NCBI GenBank assembly: GCA_902798965.1
Contig: CADBYS010000009.1
Coordinates: 62,001-126,000 of the forward strand
DNA: 64,000 nt
Direction of reading: 5' to 3'
DNA from: an uncultured Bacteroidales bacterium
GTDB taxonomy: Bacteria > Bacteroidota > Bacteroidia > Bacteroidales > Paludibacteraceae
The position numbers and the translations under genes are program-made. This document shows positions 1 to 9,924 of the stretch, one piece after another. The first letter of the stretch is position 1. Each line of letters begins with the position of its first letter. The notes beneath the pieces are model-generated. The model was not told the DNA's origin and did no database searches. It was given only the letters and a program-made list of their open reading frames with translations.

Positions 1-1
1 C

Positions 2-1468
2 CTCGCAGTCATGATGCTCACGGGCTGCGAGAAAAAGAACGTCAATCCAGGCACTGACCCTCAGCCCACCACCCGGTACGACGTGATGACCTACATCACT
101 ACGGCTGACAACACGATGCACTTCGACAAAGTGGGCAAGAACTATGCCGAGGGGCTGAACATGAGTCCGGAGATCACGCTCGTACTCGATCCGCAGACCC
201 GCTATCAGCAGTTCGACGGTTTTGGTGCTGCTATCACCGGTGCCAGTGCCTACAACCTAAAGCGGATGCCGCAAGAGGCTCGCACCAAACTGCTCAAGGA
301 GACTTTCAGCGTAAGCGAGGGAATGGGCTACAGTTACGTACGCGTACCTATCGGAGGCAGTGACTTCAATGCCAAGAGCAACTACGACTACACCTGCTGC
401 GACCAGGTAGGGCTGGAGAATTTCGCCCTCACCTCCGACGAGGTAGATTACATCATCCCTATTCTCAAGGAGATACTGGCTATCAACCCCGACCTGAAGG
501 TTATGGGTACGCCGTGGAGCTGCCCGCGCTGGATGAAGATTGACGATCCGGACAGGAAGAACCCGTACAACAACTGGGTAGGCGGTTATCTCAATCCCGA
601 TTACTATCAGGACTATGCCATGTACTTCGTGTTGTGGATTCAAGCCTTCGAGCGCGAGGGAATCAAGATCGAGAGTGTAACTGTACAGAACGAGCCGCTG
701 AACTGGGGTAACTGCATATCGCTGTATATGCCCTGGCAACAGGAGCGTGACTTCGTGAAGACCGCTCTGGGTCCGAAATTCGAAGCAACAGGGCTGAACA
801 CGAAGATCATCGTGTTCGACCACAACTACAACTACGACAACAAGGAGGATCAGAACGATTACCCGCTCAAGATTTACAACGACGCAACCGCAGCCCAATA
901 CATCGACGGTGCAGCCTATCATAACTACGGCGGCAACGCTACGGAGCTGGAGCAGATACACAAGGCTGCACCCGAGAAGAACCTCTACTTCACCGAGGCC
1001 TCCATCGGCACGTGGAACAATGGCAACGACATGAGCGTCTCGCTGCTCAATGAGATGAAGTACACCTGCCTGGCCAACGTGCTGCGCTGGTGCAAGGCGG
1101 TGATCGTATGGAACTACATGCTCGATGACAACAACGGTCCTCACGGAGGATCGGGTGCTTGCTCCACCTGCTTCGGTGCAGTGGACGTATCGAGCAAGGA
1201 TTACACGACGCTGTACAAGCGTAGTCACTACTATGCTATCGGTCACCTGAGCAAGGCGTGCAAGACCGGCTCCACACGCATCGGCACGAAAGGCTATCAG
1301 CCTACGAACGTGACGGTTTGTGCAGCCGAGAATCCTGACGGATCATACGGCATAGTGCTGATGAACGAGAACAGCGACGGACTGAACATGCAGATTGAAG
1401 CCGGTGGCAAATACTTTGCACTTACCTTGCCGGGTAAGAGCATCACCACCTGCGTTATACCCAAATAG
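2..1468 (+). CDS. GH30 family glycosidase lipoprotein (5' end cut by window)
   Basis: Glycoside hydrolase family 30, the family of glucosylceramidases and endo-beta-1,6-glucanases. The reading frame is open to the window edge and reads LAVMMLTGC, the end of a lipoprotein signal peptide with a lipobox, so the true start lies upstream and the mature protein should be a lipidated envelope protein. The acid/base Glu lies in VTVQNEPLNW (Glu codon at 692-694) and the nucleophile Glu in YFTEAS (codon at 995-997), about 100 residues apart as expected for clan GH-A. The N-terminal FDGFGAAITG motif is typical of GH30. It starts the plus-strand arm of the polysaccharide locus and has a paralogue at 6124. 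The exact linkage cleaved is not visible; beta-1,6-glucan is favoured because of the GH3 partner (inference). Confidence 0.9.
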   Translation, partial: LAVMMLTGCEKKNVNPGTDPQPTTRYDVMTYITTADNTMHFDKVGKNYAEGLNMSPEITLVLDPQTRYQQFDGFGAAITGASAYNLKRMPQEARTKLLKETFSVSEGMGYSYVRVPIGGSDFNAKSNYDYTCCDQVGLENFALTSDEVDYIIPILKEILAINPDLKVMGTPWSCPRWMKIDDPDRKNPYNNWVGGYLNPDYYQDYAMYFVLWIQAFEREGIKIESVTVQNEPLNWGNCISLYMPWQQERDFVKTALGPKFEATGLNTKIIVFDHNYNYDNKEDQNDYPLKIYNDATAAQYIDGAAYHNYGGNATELEQIHKAAPEKNLYFTEASIGTWNNGNDMSVSLLNEMKYTCLANVLRWCKAVIVWNYMLDDNNGPHGGSGACSTCFGAVDVSSKDYTTLYKRSHYYAIGHLSKACKTGSTRIGTKGYQPTNVTVCAAENPDGSYGIVLMNENSDGLNMQIEAGGKYFALTLPGKSITTCVIPK

Positions 1469-1530
1469 TCAAAAGTCAAAAGTCGAAAGTCAAAAGCCGT
1501 AGTGCACAAATAAGGCTTTTGGCTTTTGAC
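1468..1530. repeat. Heptamer tandem repeats forming an inverted-repeat hairpin
   Basis: Directly after the GH30 stop, four heptamers (GTCAAAA, GTCAAAA, GTCGAAA, GTCAAAA) run from 1468 to 1495 and end in GCC. The opposite orientation appears at 1514-1530. GTCAAAAGCC (1489-1498) can pair with GGCTTTTGAC (1521-1530), so the transcript would form a hairpin that may end or dampen transcription. A related heptamer array lies upstream of rdgB at 48549. Confidence 0.75.
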
Positions 1531-1539
1531 TCCGACTAT

Positions 1540-1553
1540 AATAGTTAACTATT
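1540..1553. promoter_or_regulatory. 14-bp perfect palindrome before the SusE/F-like gene
   Basis: AATAGTTAACTATT is a perfect palindrome 18 bp upstream of the ATG at 1572. It could be an operator or a small RNA hairpin in the leader. No regulator can be assigned from the sequence. Confidence 0.4.
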
Positions 1554-1571
1554 TTAAATCAAACAAACATC

Positions 1572-2840
1572 ATGAAAAAGTTATTTACTTTTGCAATGGC
1601 GCTGATGGCAGCAATGGCTATCAACGCAACAGATTACTACCTGGTTGGTGATTGTGTAGGTTGGAATCCTAGTAACGAACAGTACAAGTTCGTTGAAGTT
1701 GGCGGTGTTCTTACCGTTGAAGTAGCCGATCTTTATGGGGTTATCAAAGTAGCAGAGAACGGCGGATGGCATCCTCAACACGGTGCTTCCAACAATGGAG
1801 ATGGAGTTGCTTTAAATGGCTCGTTTACCATGACGAAGTGTGTTGACACTGAGGAAAATCCTGAGGCTGATCCTCCTGCAGGCTGTACAATTCTTATTCC
1901 TGAAAATCAGCAGGAAGGTGATGACTGGCGTTACAAAGATGCCAAACTCACGCTGAACGTAACTGATCCCGACCATATAGTAATCTCCCTCGTGGCTGGT
2001 ACGCTGTATGACCACAGCGCTGCTCCGAAGACCTATCAGATTGTAGGTGCATTCAATGGTTGGGACGCAGCAGGTGCTCCTTCGTTTGTGGAAGTGGACG
2101 GCGTACCGACCGTAACCATCGAGAACTTGAGCGGTACGTTCAAGATTATCGAGGATCATGCTTGGCATCCGCAATGGGGCGCAGACCTTCAGACCAAAGC
2201 CGGTTTGGTTCTCGGTGAGCCGTATGTACTTGGCGGCGAAGGCACTGACGGTGAGGCAGCCAACCTCGCACTGGCGAACCCGTTCGGCGGCTATAAGAAT
2301 GCTGTGCTGACACTGACCAAGAACGACAACCAAGACTTCGTACTCACGCTCGTTAGCGGTACGTTCGAATTGGTTGAGAACGACTGGTTCGTACCCGGTT
2401 CATGGCAGGGAGCAACATGGGCATGTAACGATGCTGCCAAGATGACTCCCGTTGCAGGCCAAGCCAACACCTATGAGCTTCTGCTCGCTGAGTTCAGCGG
2501 AGAGTTCAAAGTTGTATATGGCCAGTGGGCTGTTGAGTTCGGTCGCTCGCAAGACGCAGCCGAGGGTGAAGGCTTGTGGACTGTGAATGAGAATTACGCT
2601 CTCTCCTTCCCTTGCGAAAACATGAAGCCTGCCGATGCTGCAGCTGTATATGAGGACGTAACCATCACGCTCGTGGTTGACTACGAGAACGTAGCTGCTA
2701 CGCTGACCATTGCTACCGAAATCGATGATGCTGTTGAGACCATACCGATGGAGATTAAGAGCATCAAGCGTATCGAGAACGGACAAATGATCATCGAGAA
2801 CAACGGCGTTCGCTACAACGCTGCAGGTATTGCCCAATAA
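1572..2840 (+). CDS. SusE/SusF-like surface carbohydrate-binding protein
   Basis: Predicted exported glycan-binding protein of 422 aa. A signal peptide (MKKLFTFAMALMAAMAINA) is followed by three beta-sandwich modules with the SusE/SusF pattern: a YYLVGD..GW opening near residues 21-30, YQIVGAFNGW near 157, and WFVPGSWQGA near 275, each followed by an F-K-(I/V) strand and, in the first two, W-H-P-Q. No lipobox Cys is present, so it is probably not lipidated. It ends in a tail, IENGQMIIENNGVRYN, shared with other secreted proteins here, a candidate sorting signal. It lies between two enzyme genes of the locus, which suggests capture of the same glycan. The ligand is unknown. Confidence 0.75.
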   Translation: MKKLFTFAMALMAAMAINATDYYLVGDCVGWNPSNEQYKFVEVGGVLTVEVADLYGVIKVAENGGWHPQHGASNNGDGVALNGSFTMTKCVDTEENPEADPPAGCTILIPENQQEGDDWRYKDAKLTLNVTDPDHIVISLVAGTLYDHSAAPKTYQIVGAFNGWDAAGAPSFVEVDGVPTVTIENLSGTFKIIEDHAWHPQWGADLQTKAGLVLGEPYVLGGEGTDGEAANLALANPFGGYKNAVLTLTKNDNQDFVLTLVSGTFELVENDWFVPGSWQGATWACNDAAKMTPVAGQANTYELLLAEFSGEFKVVYGQWAVEFGRSQDAAEGEGLWTVNENYALSFPCENMKPADAAAVYEDVTITLVVDYENVAATLTIATEIDDAVETIPMEIKSIKRIENGQMIIENNGVRYNAAGIAQ

Positions 2841-2856
2841 GCAATCCTACTAAGTC

Positions 2857-2879
2857 AGGGGAGGCTGATTACCTCCCTT
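2857..2879 (+). terminator. Hairpin between SusE/F-like and SGNH genes
   Basis: GGGAGG (2859-2864) and CCTCCC (2872-2877) form a short GC-rich stem with a 7-nt loop. No long U tract follows, so it may be an attenuator or an mRNA-stabilising hairpin inside the operon instead of a full terminator. Confidence 0.4.
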
Positions 2880-2915
2880 GATTACTACATGTCAAACATT
2901 CAAAACTACCATCTT

Positions 2916-5900
2916 ATGAAAAAGATCTTCCTGCTTCTGAGCCTTATCGCTTGCACGATGCTGCAAGCCGAGACCGTAACCCGTACGTTCTACTTTGATT
3001 TTGGAATGAATGGTTCCTCTCGTGGTGAATTAACCGTTTCGCCTGATGCTAACGGACACTATTGGAATAATATCGGTGATCAGGGAATTAGCGGTAACCG
3101 TCCCTCGCTTGACTACATATATACTATTGTGGATGCCGATAATACGGCAACCACGCTTACCGTGCAATTGGCCGATACGAAGTTTACGGCTAACGGAATG
3201 AGCGGCGGCGGAGGCTTGCTTGCTCCGGATGCCGAACTGTTAGGCGACCTGGCTGTAGCCACTGCCACGGAGGATTACCTGTTTGCCTCCAACAGCGAGC
3301 ATTGTTCGGTTAAGATTAGTGGATTGGATGCTCAGAAAGGCTATCAGTTCAAGATCTTCGCCAGTCGTGTAGCCACCGATGCACGTATCAGCGACTATAC
3401 CTTCCGCGGAGAGTGGGCGATCCAAGGCTCGCTGCAGGCTGCGGGAACAGGTATTGGTGCCAACGGTGAGAACCAGAACACCAGCAGCGTCTATCTCTCG
3501 CCCGTGATGCGCCCGAATGCCAATGGCGAGATTACCCTGACCGTTCACCGCCAGTATGCAGGTAGTGGCAACTACTTCCCCATCAACTGCATGCGTATGC
3601 AAGAGATGACCGACCTGCATGTAGCAGACAAAGAGATGTACATTGATTGCGGACATAACGACGGCAGCAACGGCGAGTTGACCGCTTCGCCCGATACGCA
3701 AGGGAAGTATTGGAATAACCTCTTCGACCAAACCGTTGCTGCGGCGGCTGTCAACCTCGTATATACCGATAATACTGCAGTAGGCGCCAACATCACCATT
3801 GCATCCGCTTTCCAGCGCAACGGTTACAACAACGGCGGTAATACCGCTGCTACCTATTCAGATATCCTCGGTGCGTTTGGCAAAAAGACCGTCATGGGTG
3901 ACTATTTCTTCCAGAGCGGCAGCAATACCGGCAAGATGAAGTTCAGCGGACTGAATCCCGACAAGGCGTACGTATTCTATATCATCGGTTCGCGTGCGTA
4001 TAACAGCAGTTTCGGTCAGACGGTTGACAAACTCAAACTGGAAGGCTTGACCACACAAACCTTCACCCACCATACAGGCGGTAACGGTCTGTGTTACTCG
4101 GGTGCGACGAACGGCTGGAACGAAGATGCGTTCAGCGTTTCCGAGCCTATCTTCCCCACAGCCGAAGGCGAACTGACGCTCAGCCTGAGTGCAGAGCGCG
4201 GATCGTATGTGCATATCAATGCCATGCATATTGAGGAATACTCCGATTATACCAAACCCGCACCTGCAGAAGAGGAGAAGTACGCAGCCCTGCTGATGAA
4301 AGGTTCGGCAGTAGAAGGCGGGGAGGTAAGTATGTACCTGCGCGCCGAGGACGGCAAGACAGAAGGTACTTCGTTCGAGACATTCTGCCAAATAACCAAT
4401 GGAGGCACGCTCAGCTTCGAGACAACGGAAGGCGTAGTGCTGTCATCAGCTACCTGCGCTTTGGCAGATGGCATCTACCGCATCGTTTATAACACTACCA
4501 CACGTACGTTTACCTCGCTGGCTATCACCCGCGTAGGATTGGTTGGAAACATCGTTACGCCCACCTGGCAAGCTGCAGGAACAGCTCTCACATATCGCGG
4601 CAACGGCGTATGGCGCGACACGCTCGATCTCGTTCCGTACACAGCCGGCTCGGATGCTGAGCGCGGACAGTTCTGCATGAACAGTTCGTGGGATTACACA
4701 GTGAAAGCACGTAACGGAGTCGAGGGTATCGTAGGGTTTACTCCTGATGCCGAGGATTGTGGATTCACTGTTACGGATATCTATATGCGTCACGGACGCA
4801 AGGACGTGATGCTGGATATGCAGCACTTCGTATATAGCATCGAGTGCATGGAGGTTGCCGACAATAAGATAACGTTCTTCGGCTCATCGGTTTGCAACGG
4901 ACAAGGCGCAGAGGAAGTATCCTATGTAAAACACGGCTACGCTTGGCAGTACAGACAACTGCTTGCAGCACGCCATGAGGCAGATAGCAATATTCCCGAA
5001 TATGAGTACTCCAACACCTCCATCAACGGCAACAACACTACGAATCTTCTTGCCCGCTACAAGGGTCACTTGTTAGGTGACTGCGGCTCGTATGCCGTTA
5101 TTGGTTTGGGCTTGGGCAACGAAGGACTGCACGAGGCACAGAACAAGCAGGCTATTTACGACCAGTGGAAGCATAATATGGATAGCTTGATTCGCATCTT
5201 TGAGGACGAAGGCAAGATCGTTGTGGCTACGAACAACTATCCGCGTGGCGACTACAATGCAACGGATTACGGCTATGTGAAGCAGATGAACCTGGAGATG
5301 CACGAGTGGGCTATTCCTACCGTCAATCTGCTGGGTGCCATCGACAACTGCCAAGGCAACGGCCAGTGGGCTGACGGTTACCAGAACGGTACGGATATCT
5401 ATCACCCCAACCATGCAGGTCACACGGAGTTCATGCACGCTATCGTTCCTTCGCTGTTCGATGCGTTGGCAGCAGGCAAAACCAAACCGACGCGTCAGAC
5501 AGGCGATGGCTTGACCCTGGCAGCCAATCAGAAGCTGGTTTTGACGCCGGAAGATGAACTGCACTCGTTCACGCTTGCGCTGCGCGTAGCGAACATCAGC
5601 GCACTGAATATTGCTTGGGAGATGAACGAAGGCGTAGCACCTGCTCTTCCGAGCACCCTTCCCGCGGATGCCGGTTGGCACACGGTAGTGATCAGCCACT
5701 ACTATGCACAAGGCAAGACCTACGTATATATTGATGGCGTAGCCGGTGATGCCGTGGATGGCAAAATGATTGTAAGCAACATCACCCTTAGCGGTTTGTG
5801 TGGAATCAGCGACCTGCACTTGTGGCGTTCGGGAATGAATGCCGATGAGGTAGCAGCATGGCATAACGGCAAGATGCTCTGCTCATCGCTGGAGTTGTAC

Positions 5901-6110
5901 TGCCCGCTCAACAACGGCAATACGGATAATTTGGCACAATCGATGAATACGATTCAACTGGTTACGGAAGAAGACCCCACTGCCATTGACCAAATGGCAA
6001 ATGACCAAACGGCACATGCAGGCAATGCATATACTATCCTTGGTCACCCCGCCGACCCTTCCTTTCGTGGTGGCATACTCATCATCGATGGGAAGAAAAT
6101 AGTACGATAG
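2916..6110 (+). CDS. Large multidomain SGNH/GDSL-type esterase
   Basis: Secreted protein of 1064 aa. The start at 2916 gives a clean signal peptide (MKKIFLLLSLIACTMLQA); an in-frame ATG at 2889 would put nine extra polar residues in front. Residues ~20-235 and ~240-445 are two related beta-rich modules (both begin with a (D)FGMNGSSRGELT / DCGHNDGSNGELT-like motif). A central SGNH hydrolase follows: block I FFGSSVCNG (Ser658), block III GLGLGNEG, block V DIYHPNHAGH (Asp827, His830). A LamG-like beta-sandwich follows (~860-1020). The C-terminus ends GGILIIDGKKIVR, similar to the tail of the DUF4832 protein at 41745. It probably removes ester groups such as acetyl from the glycan attacked by the neighbouring GH30 and GH3 enzymes (inference). 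The substrate is unproven. Confidence 0.75.
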   Translation: MKKIFLLLSLIACTMLQAETVTRTFYFDFGMNGSSRGELTVSPDANGHYWNNIGDQGISGNRPSLDYIYTIVDADNTATTLTVQLADTKFTANGMSGGGGLLAPDAELLGDLAVATATEDYLFASNSEHCSVKISGLDAQKGYQFKIFASRVATDARISDYTFRGEWAIQGSLQAAGTGIGANGENQNTSSVYLSPVMRPNANGEITLTVHRQYAGSGNYFPINCMRMQEMTDLHVADKEMYIDCGHNDGSNGELTASPDTQGKYWNNLFDQTVAAAAVNLVYTDNTAVGANITIASAFQRNGYNNGGNTAATYSDILGAFGKKTVMGDYFFQSGSNTGKMKFSGLNPDKAYVFYIIGSRAYNSSFGQTVDKLKLEGLTTQTFTHHTGGNGLCYSGATNGWNEDAFSVSEPIFPTAEGELTLSLSAERGSYVHINAMHIEEYSDYTKPAPAEEEKYAALLMKGSAVEGGEVSMYLRAEDGKTEGTSFETFCQITNGGTLSFETTEGVVLSSATCALADGIYRIVYNTTTRTFTSLAITRVGLVGNIVTPTWQAAGTALTYRGNGVWRDTLDLVPYTAGSDAERGQFCMNSSWDYTVKARNGVEGIVGFTPDAEDCGFTVTDIYMRHGRKDVMLDMQHFVYSIECMEVADNKITFFGSSVCNGQGAEEVSYVKHGYAWQYRQLLAARHEADSNIPEYEYSNTSINGNNTTNLLARYKGHLLGDCGSYAVIGLGLGNEGLHEAQNKQAIYDQWKHNMDSLIRIFEDEGKIVVATNNYPRGDYNATDYGYVKQMNLEMHEWAIPTVNLLGAIDNCQGNGQWADGYQNGTDIYHPNHAGHTEFMHAIVPSLFDALAAGKTKPTRQTGDGLTLAANQKLVLTPEDELHSFTLALRVANISALNIAWEMNEGVAPALPSTLPADAGWHTVVISHYYAQGKTYVYIDGVAGDAVDGKMIVSNITLSGLCGISDLHLWRSGMNADEVAAWHNGKMLCSSLELYCPLNNGNTDNLAQSMNTIQLVTEEDPTAIDQMANDQTAHAGNAYTILGHPADPSFRGGILIIDGKKIVR

Positions 6111-6123
6111 TTAACCACATAAA

Positions 6124-7653
6124 ATGACGAAAATAGCAAAATCGATGATGCTTGCTGCGCTTCTATGGAGTGCGGTAAGCATCATTGCGCAAGACGGCAA
6201 CTCGGAAGCGTGGGTGACGAGCAGTAGCAAGCGGATGGAGAACCAACCCGAGCAGGTGTTGGAAAGTAGTACACGCGCCTCGGTGGAAGTGGCGTTGGAC
6301 TTGTCGCAGACCGGTCAGAGCATCGACGGTTTCGGCTGGATGCTCAACCAGGGCAGCGCCAAACTACTGATGCAACTCGAAGCCAACGACCGCGTGGCAA
6401 TCCTTCGTGAGTTGTACGGCAAGGAAGGCTTGCACAGTTCGATGGTGCGCGTAGCTATCGGTGCGTGCGACCTGAGCGAGAGCGACTATACCTATGCCGA
6501 CAGCAAGGACGAGACGCTCTCGAACTTCGCCATTGCACAACAAGACCTGACAACCGTGATTCCCATCTTACAAGAGATACTGACCATCAACCCAATGGTC
6601 AAGGTGCTGGCCTGCTCATGGACTGCCCCAACCTGGATGAAGACCGGCGCTGCGTGGTATAACAGCTACGTAGATGGCACGCTGAAGACGGATTACTACA
6701 ACCTGTATGCTGACTACTTCATCAAGTACCTGGAAGCCATGGCTGCATGGGGGATACCCGTGTGGGGAATCAGCGTGCAGAACGAGCCGCTGAACGGAAG
6801 CAACGACCCCTCAATGACCTGGACGAAGGAGACGATGTACAAGTTCATCGCAGGCAGTCTGGGACCCAAGCTCCGTGACAGCGAGTACAGTAGCACACGT
6901 ATCATCGCCTACGACCACAACTGCGACGTGACGGATTTTCCGATCCATGTGGCGAAAAGCAAGTATGTATATGGCACGGCTTTCCACCTGTATGCAGGGG
7001 ATATATCCGCCCTGTCCACAGTATATAACAGTAGCGGCAAGCCTGTACTGTTCACCGAGCAATACACAAGCAAGGACGGAGATTTCAGCGGCGACCTGAG
7101 TTGGCATATACAGAACGTGGTGCTGGGTTCGCTCAAGAACCATTCGACAACTGCTTTGGAGTGGAACCTGTGCTCCGACCCGAGTTACAGCATCCATACG
7201 TCCGGCGGTTGTACGACCTGCAAAGGTGCGCTGACCATCAGTAACAAACAAGTCAGTGCGCGCAACGTCAGTTACTACATCATCGGTCATGTCAGCCGCG
7301 TGATCGATATCGGTGCCCGGATGATTGCCGCCACGCCATCCGACAACAATATCAACTGTGTGGCAGCCCTGAATACCGACGGCACGATAGGTGTAGTGGC
7401 TTATTGCAGCAGCGATCAGTCGCGGCGCGTGGCGTTCAGCTTCCACCATCCTGAGACGGGCGAAAAACTCTATGCCACCCACACCTTCCCGGGCAAGAGC
7501 GTTATATCCGTGCGCATCCGCCCCGATGCCAACACGGCAGTGGAGCAGGCAAACACGAGCAACAACACCCGCAAACTCATCCGCAACGGACAACTGCTCA
7601 TCGAGTATAACGGCGCGTACTATAACCCGCTCGGGCAGAAGATTACGAATTGA
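6124..7653 (+). CDS. GH30 family glycosidase, secreted
   Basis: Second GH30 enzyme of the locus, 509 aa, starting 13 bp after the previous stop. The signal peptide (MTKIAKSMMLAALLWSAVSIIAQ) lacks a lipobox, unlike the first GH30. The acid/base Glu221 lies in SVQNEPLNG and the nucleophile Glu312 in LFTEQYTS. The C-terminal ~35 residues are not part of the glycosidase fold and end LIRNGQLLIEYNGAYYN..G, the same tail as on the 1572, 10704 and 25149 products. Two GH30 paralogues with different anchoring suggest one surface-attached and one periplasmic or released enzyme (inference). Confidence 0.9.
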   Translation: MTKIAKSMMLAALLWSAVSIIAQDGNSEAWVTSSSKRMENQPEQVLESSTRASVEVALDLSQTGQSIDGFGWMLNQGSAKLLMQLEANDRVAILRELYGKEGLHSSMVRVAIGACDLSESDYTYADSKDETLSNFAIAQQDLTTVIPILQEILTINPMVKVLACSWTAPTWMKTGAAWYNSYVDGTLKTDYYNLYADYFIKYLEAMAAWGIPVWGISVQNEPLNGSNDPSMTWTKETMYKFIAGSLGPKLRDSEYSSTRIIAYDHNCDVTDFPIHVAKSKYVYGTAFHLYAGDISALSTVYNSSGKPVLFTEQYTSKDGDFSGDLSWHIQNVVLGSLKNHSTTALEWNLCSDPSYSIHTSGGCTTCKGALTISNKQVSARNVSYYIIGHVSRVIDIGARMIAATPSDNNINCVAALNTDGTIGVVAYCSSDQSRRVAFSFHHPETGEKLYATHTFPGKSVISVRIRPDANTAVEQANTSNNTRKLIRNGQLLIEYNGAYYNPLGQKITN

Positions 7654-7677
7654 TAAATTGAAAAAATAGATAAAGCC

Positions 7678-9924
7678 ATGAAACGATTTCTCCTTTTTTC
7701 GCTTGCTCTGGCTGCAAGCATAGTGCTCAGCGCACAAGTGTATCTTGACCCCAATGCTCCCATTGAGCAACGCGTAGAAGATGCGCTGAACAGGATGACG
7801 CTCAACGAAAAGATTGCCATCATCCACGCGCAGAGCAAGTTCTCATCCCCGGGCGTAGCGCGTCTGGGTATTCCCGGATTGTGGTGCACCGATGGGCCTC
7901 ATGGTATTCGCGCAGAAGTCAAGTGGGACGAGTGGGATCAAGCCGGCTGGACGAACGACAGTTGCATGGCTTTCCCGACACTGACCTGTCTGGCTGCCAC
8001 GTGGAATCCCGAGATGGCGCTGCTGTACGGCCGCAGCATAGGCGAGGAAGCCCTGTATCGCGGCAAGAATGTGCTGCTTGGACCCGGAGTGAACATCTAC
8101 CGCACGCCGCTGAACGGACGTAACTTCGAGTACATGGGCGAAGATCCCTGCCTTTCGGCAACGATGGTGGTGCCCTACGTACAAGGCGTACAGGAGAAAG
8201 GTGTAGCAGCCTGCGTCAAGCATTTTGCGCTGAACAACCAGGAGGACGGTCGCCATGTGATGAACGTCACGCTCAGCGACCGCGCGCTGTACGAGATCTA
8301 TCTGCCGGCCTTCGAGGCAGCAGTAAAGCAAGGCAAGGCGTGGAGCATCATGGGCGCGTACAACAAGATCTGGGGGCAGTACTGCTGCCATAACCATCGT
8401 CTGCTCGTGGACATACTGCGTGGCGAGTGGGGCTTCGACGGAGCGGTTATATCCGACTGGGGAGGCGTGAGCAATACCGATGAAGCCATCCGCAACGGTC
8501 TGGATCTGGAGTTCGGTTCGTGGACGGACGGCTTAACCGAAGGTCGCTCTAACTCCTACGACATGTATTACATGGCGCAGCCCTACCTAAAGAAGATTCG
8601 CAAGGACGAGGTAGGCACGAAGGAACTGGATGAGAAGGTACGTAACGTATTGCGGTTGATCTTCCGCACCTCGATGAACCCCAACCGCGGTTTCGGTTCG
8701 CTATGCTCGGAGGCACATGCTCAGGCGGCACGTCAGATTGCCGACGAAGGTATCGTGCTCCTGAAGAACGATGCGCCCAAAAAGAAAGCACAGCCTGTGC
8801 TGCCTATAGCGGAAAGCACGAAGAAGATTCTGGTTGTGGGCGAGAATGCCATCAAGCAGATGACGGTAGGCGGCGGCTCCAGTTCGCTGAAGGCACAATA
8901 CGAGTTGTCGCCGCTGCAAGGCATCCAAGAGCGTGCCGCCAAGAACGGCGCGGAGGTGCAGTATGTACGCGGCTATGTAGGCGACATCGGCGGTGAGTAC
9001 AACGGCGTGACAACAGGTCAAGACCTGCGTGACGAGCGTTCGGCTGCTGAACTGATCGCCGAAGCCGTTCAGGCTGCCAAGCAAGCCGACGTAGTGCTGT
9101 TCATCGGCGGCTTGAACAAAGCCGACCATCAGGATGCCGAGGGCTGCGACCGACTGCAATACGGCTTGCCGTACGCACAGAACGAATTGATCAGCGCACT
9201 GGCGGCAGCCAACAGGAATATGGCGGTAATCATCCTGAGCGGCAATGCCTACGCTATGCCGTGGTTGCGGGAAGTGCCAGCATTGGTACAGGCGTGGTTC
9301 AACGGCTCGGAGACCGGTCACGCCTTGGCTGACGTGCTCTTTGGCGATGTCAATCCCTCCGGTCACCTGCCCTTCACCATCATGCCCGCACTGGAAGATT
9401 TTGCTTCGCATCAGTACGGAGCGATTGGTTACCCGGGTGTGAACAACGAGGTGGAATACAAGGAAGATCTGTTCGTGGGTTACCGCTATGCCGACCTGTA
9501 CGGACAAAAGAAACCGCTGCGCTACACCGCCGACGGCCGCGAGTACGTTATCAATCCGCCTGCACACAAGCCGCTCTTCGCCTTTGGTCACGGACTGAGT
9601 TATACGACCTTCCAATTAGGCAAAGCTACCCGCAGCGGCAACACGATACGCGTGGCTGTCAAGAACACCGGTTCACGTGCCGGCAAGCAGGTGGTGCAAC
9701 TCTATATAGCGCCCGACAAATCCGGCGTGATTCGTCCTGTGAAGGAACTCAAAGCGTTCCAGAAAGTAGCACTCGAGCCGGGCGAAGAGAAAGAACTGTT
9801 CTTTACCCTTACCGATGAAATGCTCCGCTACTTCGATGCCGAGAAGCATGCGTGGGTCGTTGATCCGAGTTCGTACAAAGTACTGCTTGGCACAGCAGCT
9901 GATAATACCCAAATAGTAAAATAA
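7678..9924 (+). CDS. GH3 beta-glucosidase
   Basis: Family 3 exo-acting beta-glycosidase of 748 aa, likely periplasmic, releasing glucose from short oligosaccharides. It has a signal peptide (MKRFLLFSLALAASIVLSAQ), an N-terminal TIM-barrel with the nucleophile Asp260 in VISDWGG, KHFALNNQE near 181, an alpha/beta sandwich domain (~370-590) and a C-terminal fibronectin-III-like domain (from ~650), the complete GH3 layout. It follows GH30 by 24 bp and its stop overlaps the next start. GH30 + GH3 + SusCD matches the known layout of Bacteroides beta-1,6-glucan loci. Confidence 0.93.
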   Translation: MKRFLLFSLALAASIVLSAQVYLDPNAPIEQRVEDALNRMTLNEKIAIIHAQSKFSSPGVARLGIPGLWCTDGPHGIRAEVKWDEWDQAGWTNDSCMAFPTLTCLAATWNPEMALLYGRSIGEEALYRGKNVLLGPGVNIYRTPLNGRNFEYMGEDPCLSATMVVPYVQGVQEKGVAACVKHFALNNQEDGRHVMNVTLSDRALYEIYLPAFEAAVKQGKAWSIMGAYNKIWGQYCCHNHRLLVDILRGEWGFDGAVISDWGGVSNTDEAIRNGLDLEFGSWTDGLTEGRSNSYDMYYMAQPYLKKIRKDEVGTKELDEKVRNVLRLIFRTSMNPNRGFGSLCSEAHAQAARQIADEGIVLLKNDAPKKKAQPVLPIAESTKKILVVGENAIKQMTVGGGSSSLKAQYELSPLQGIQERAAKNGAEVQYVRGYVGDIGGEYNGVTTGQDLRDERSAAELIAEAVQAAKQADVVLFIGGLNKADHQDAEGCDRLQYGLPYAQNELISALAAANRNMAVIILSGNAYAMPWLREVPALVQAWFNGSETGHALADVLFGDVNPSGHLPFTIMPALEDFASHQYGAIGYPGVNNEVEYKEDLFVGYRYADLYGQKKPLRYTADGREYVINPPAHKPLFAFGHGLSYTTFQLGKATRSGNTIRVAVKNTGSRAGKQVVQLYIAPDKSGVIRPVKELKAFQKVALEPGEEKELFFTLTDEMLRYFDAEKHAWVVDPSSYKVLLGTAADNTQIVK

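Noticed and set aside
257-1246. Long minus-strand ORF opposite the first GH30 gene
   Set aside because: Antisense shadow: no family features and Val/Arg-rich composition from reading GC-biased codons backwards. The same holds for other long antisense frames, for example opposite SusC and the 25149 gene.
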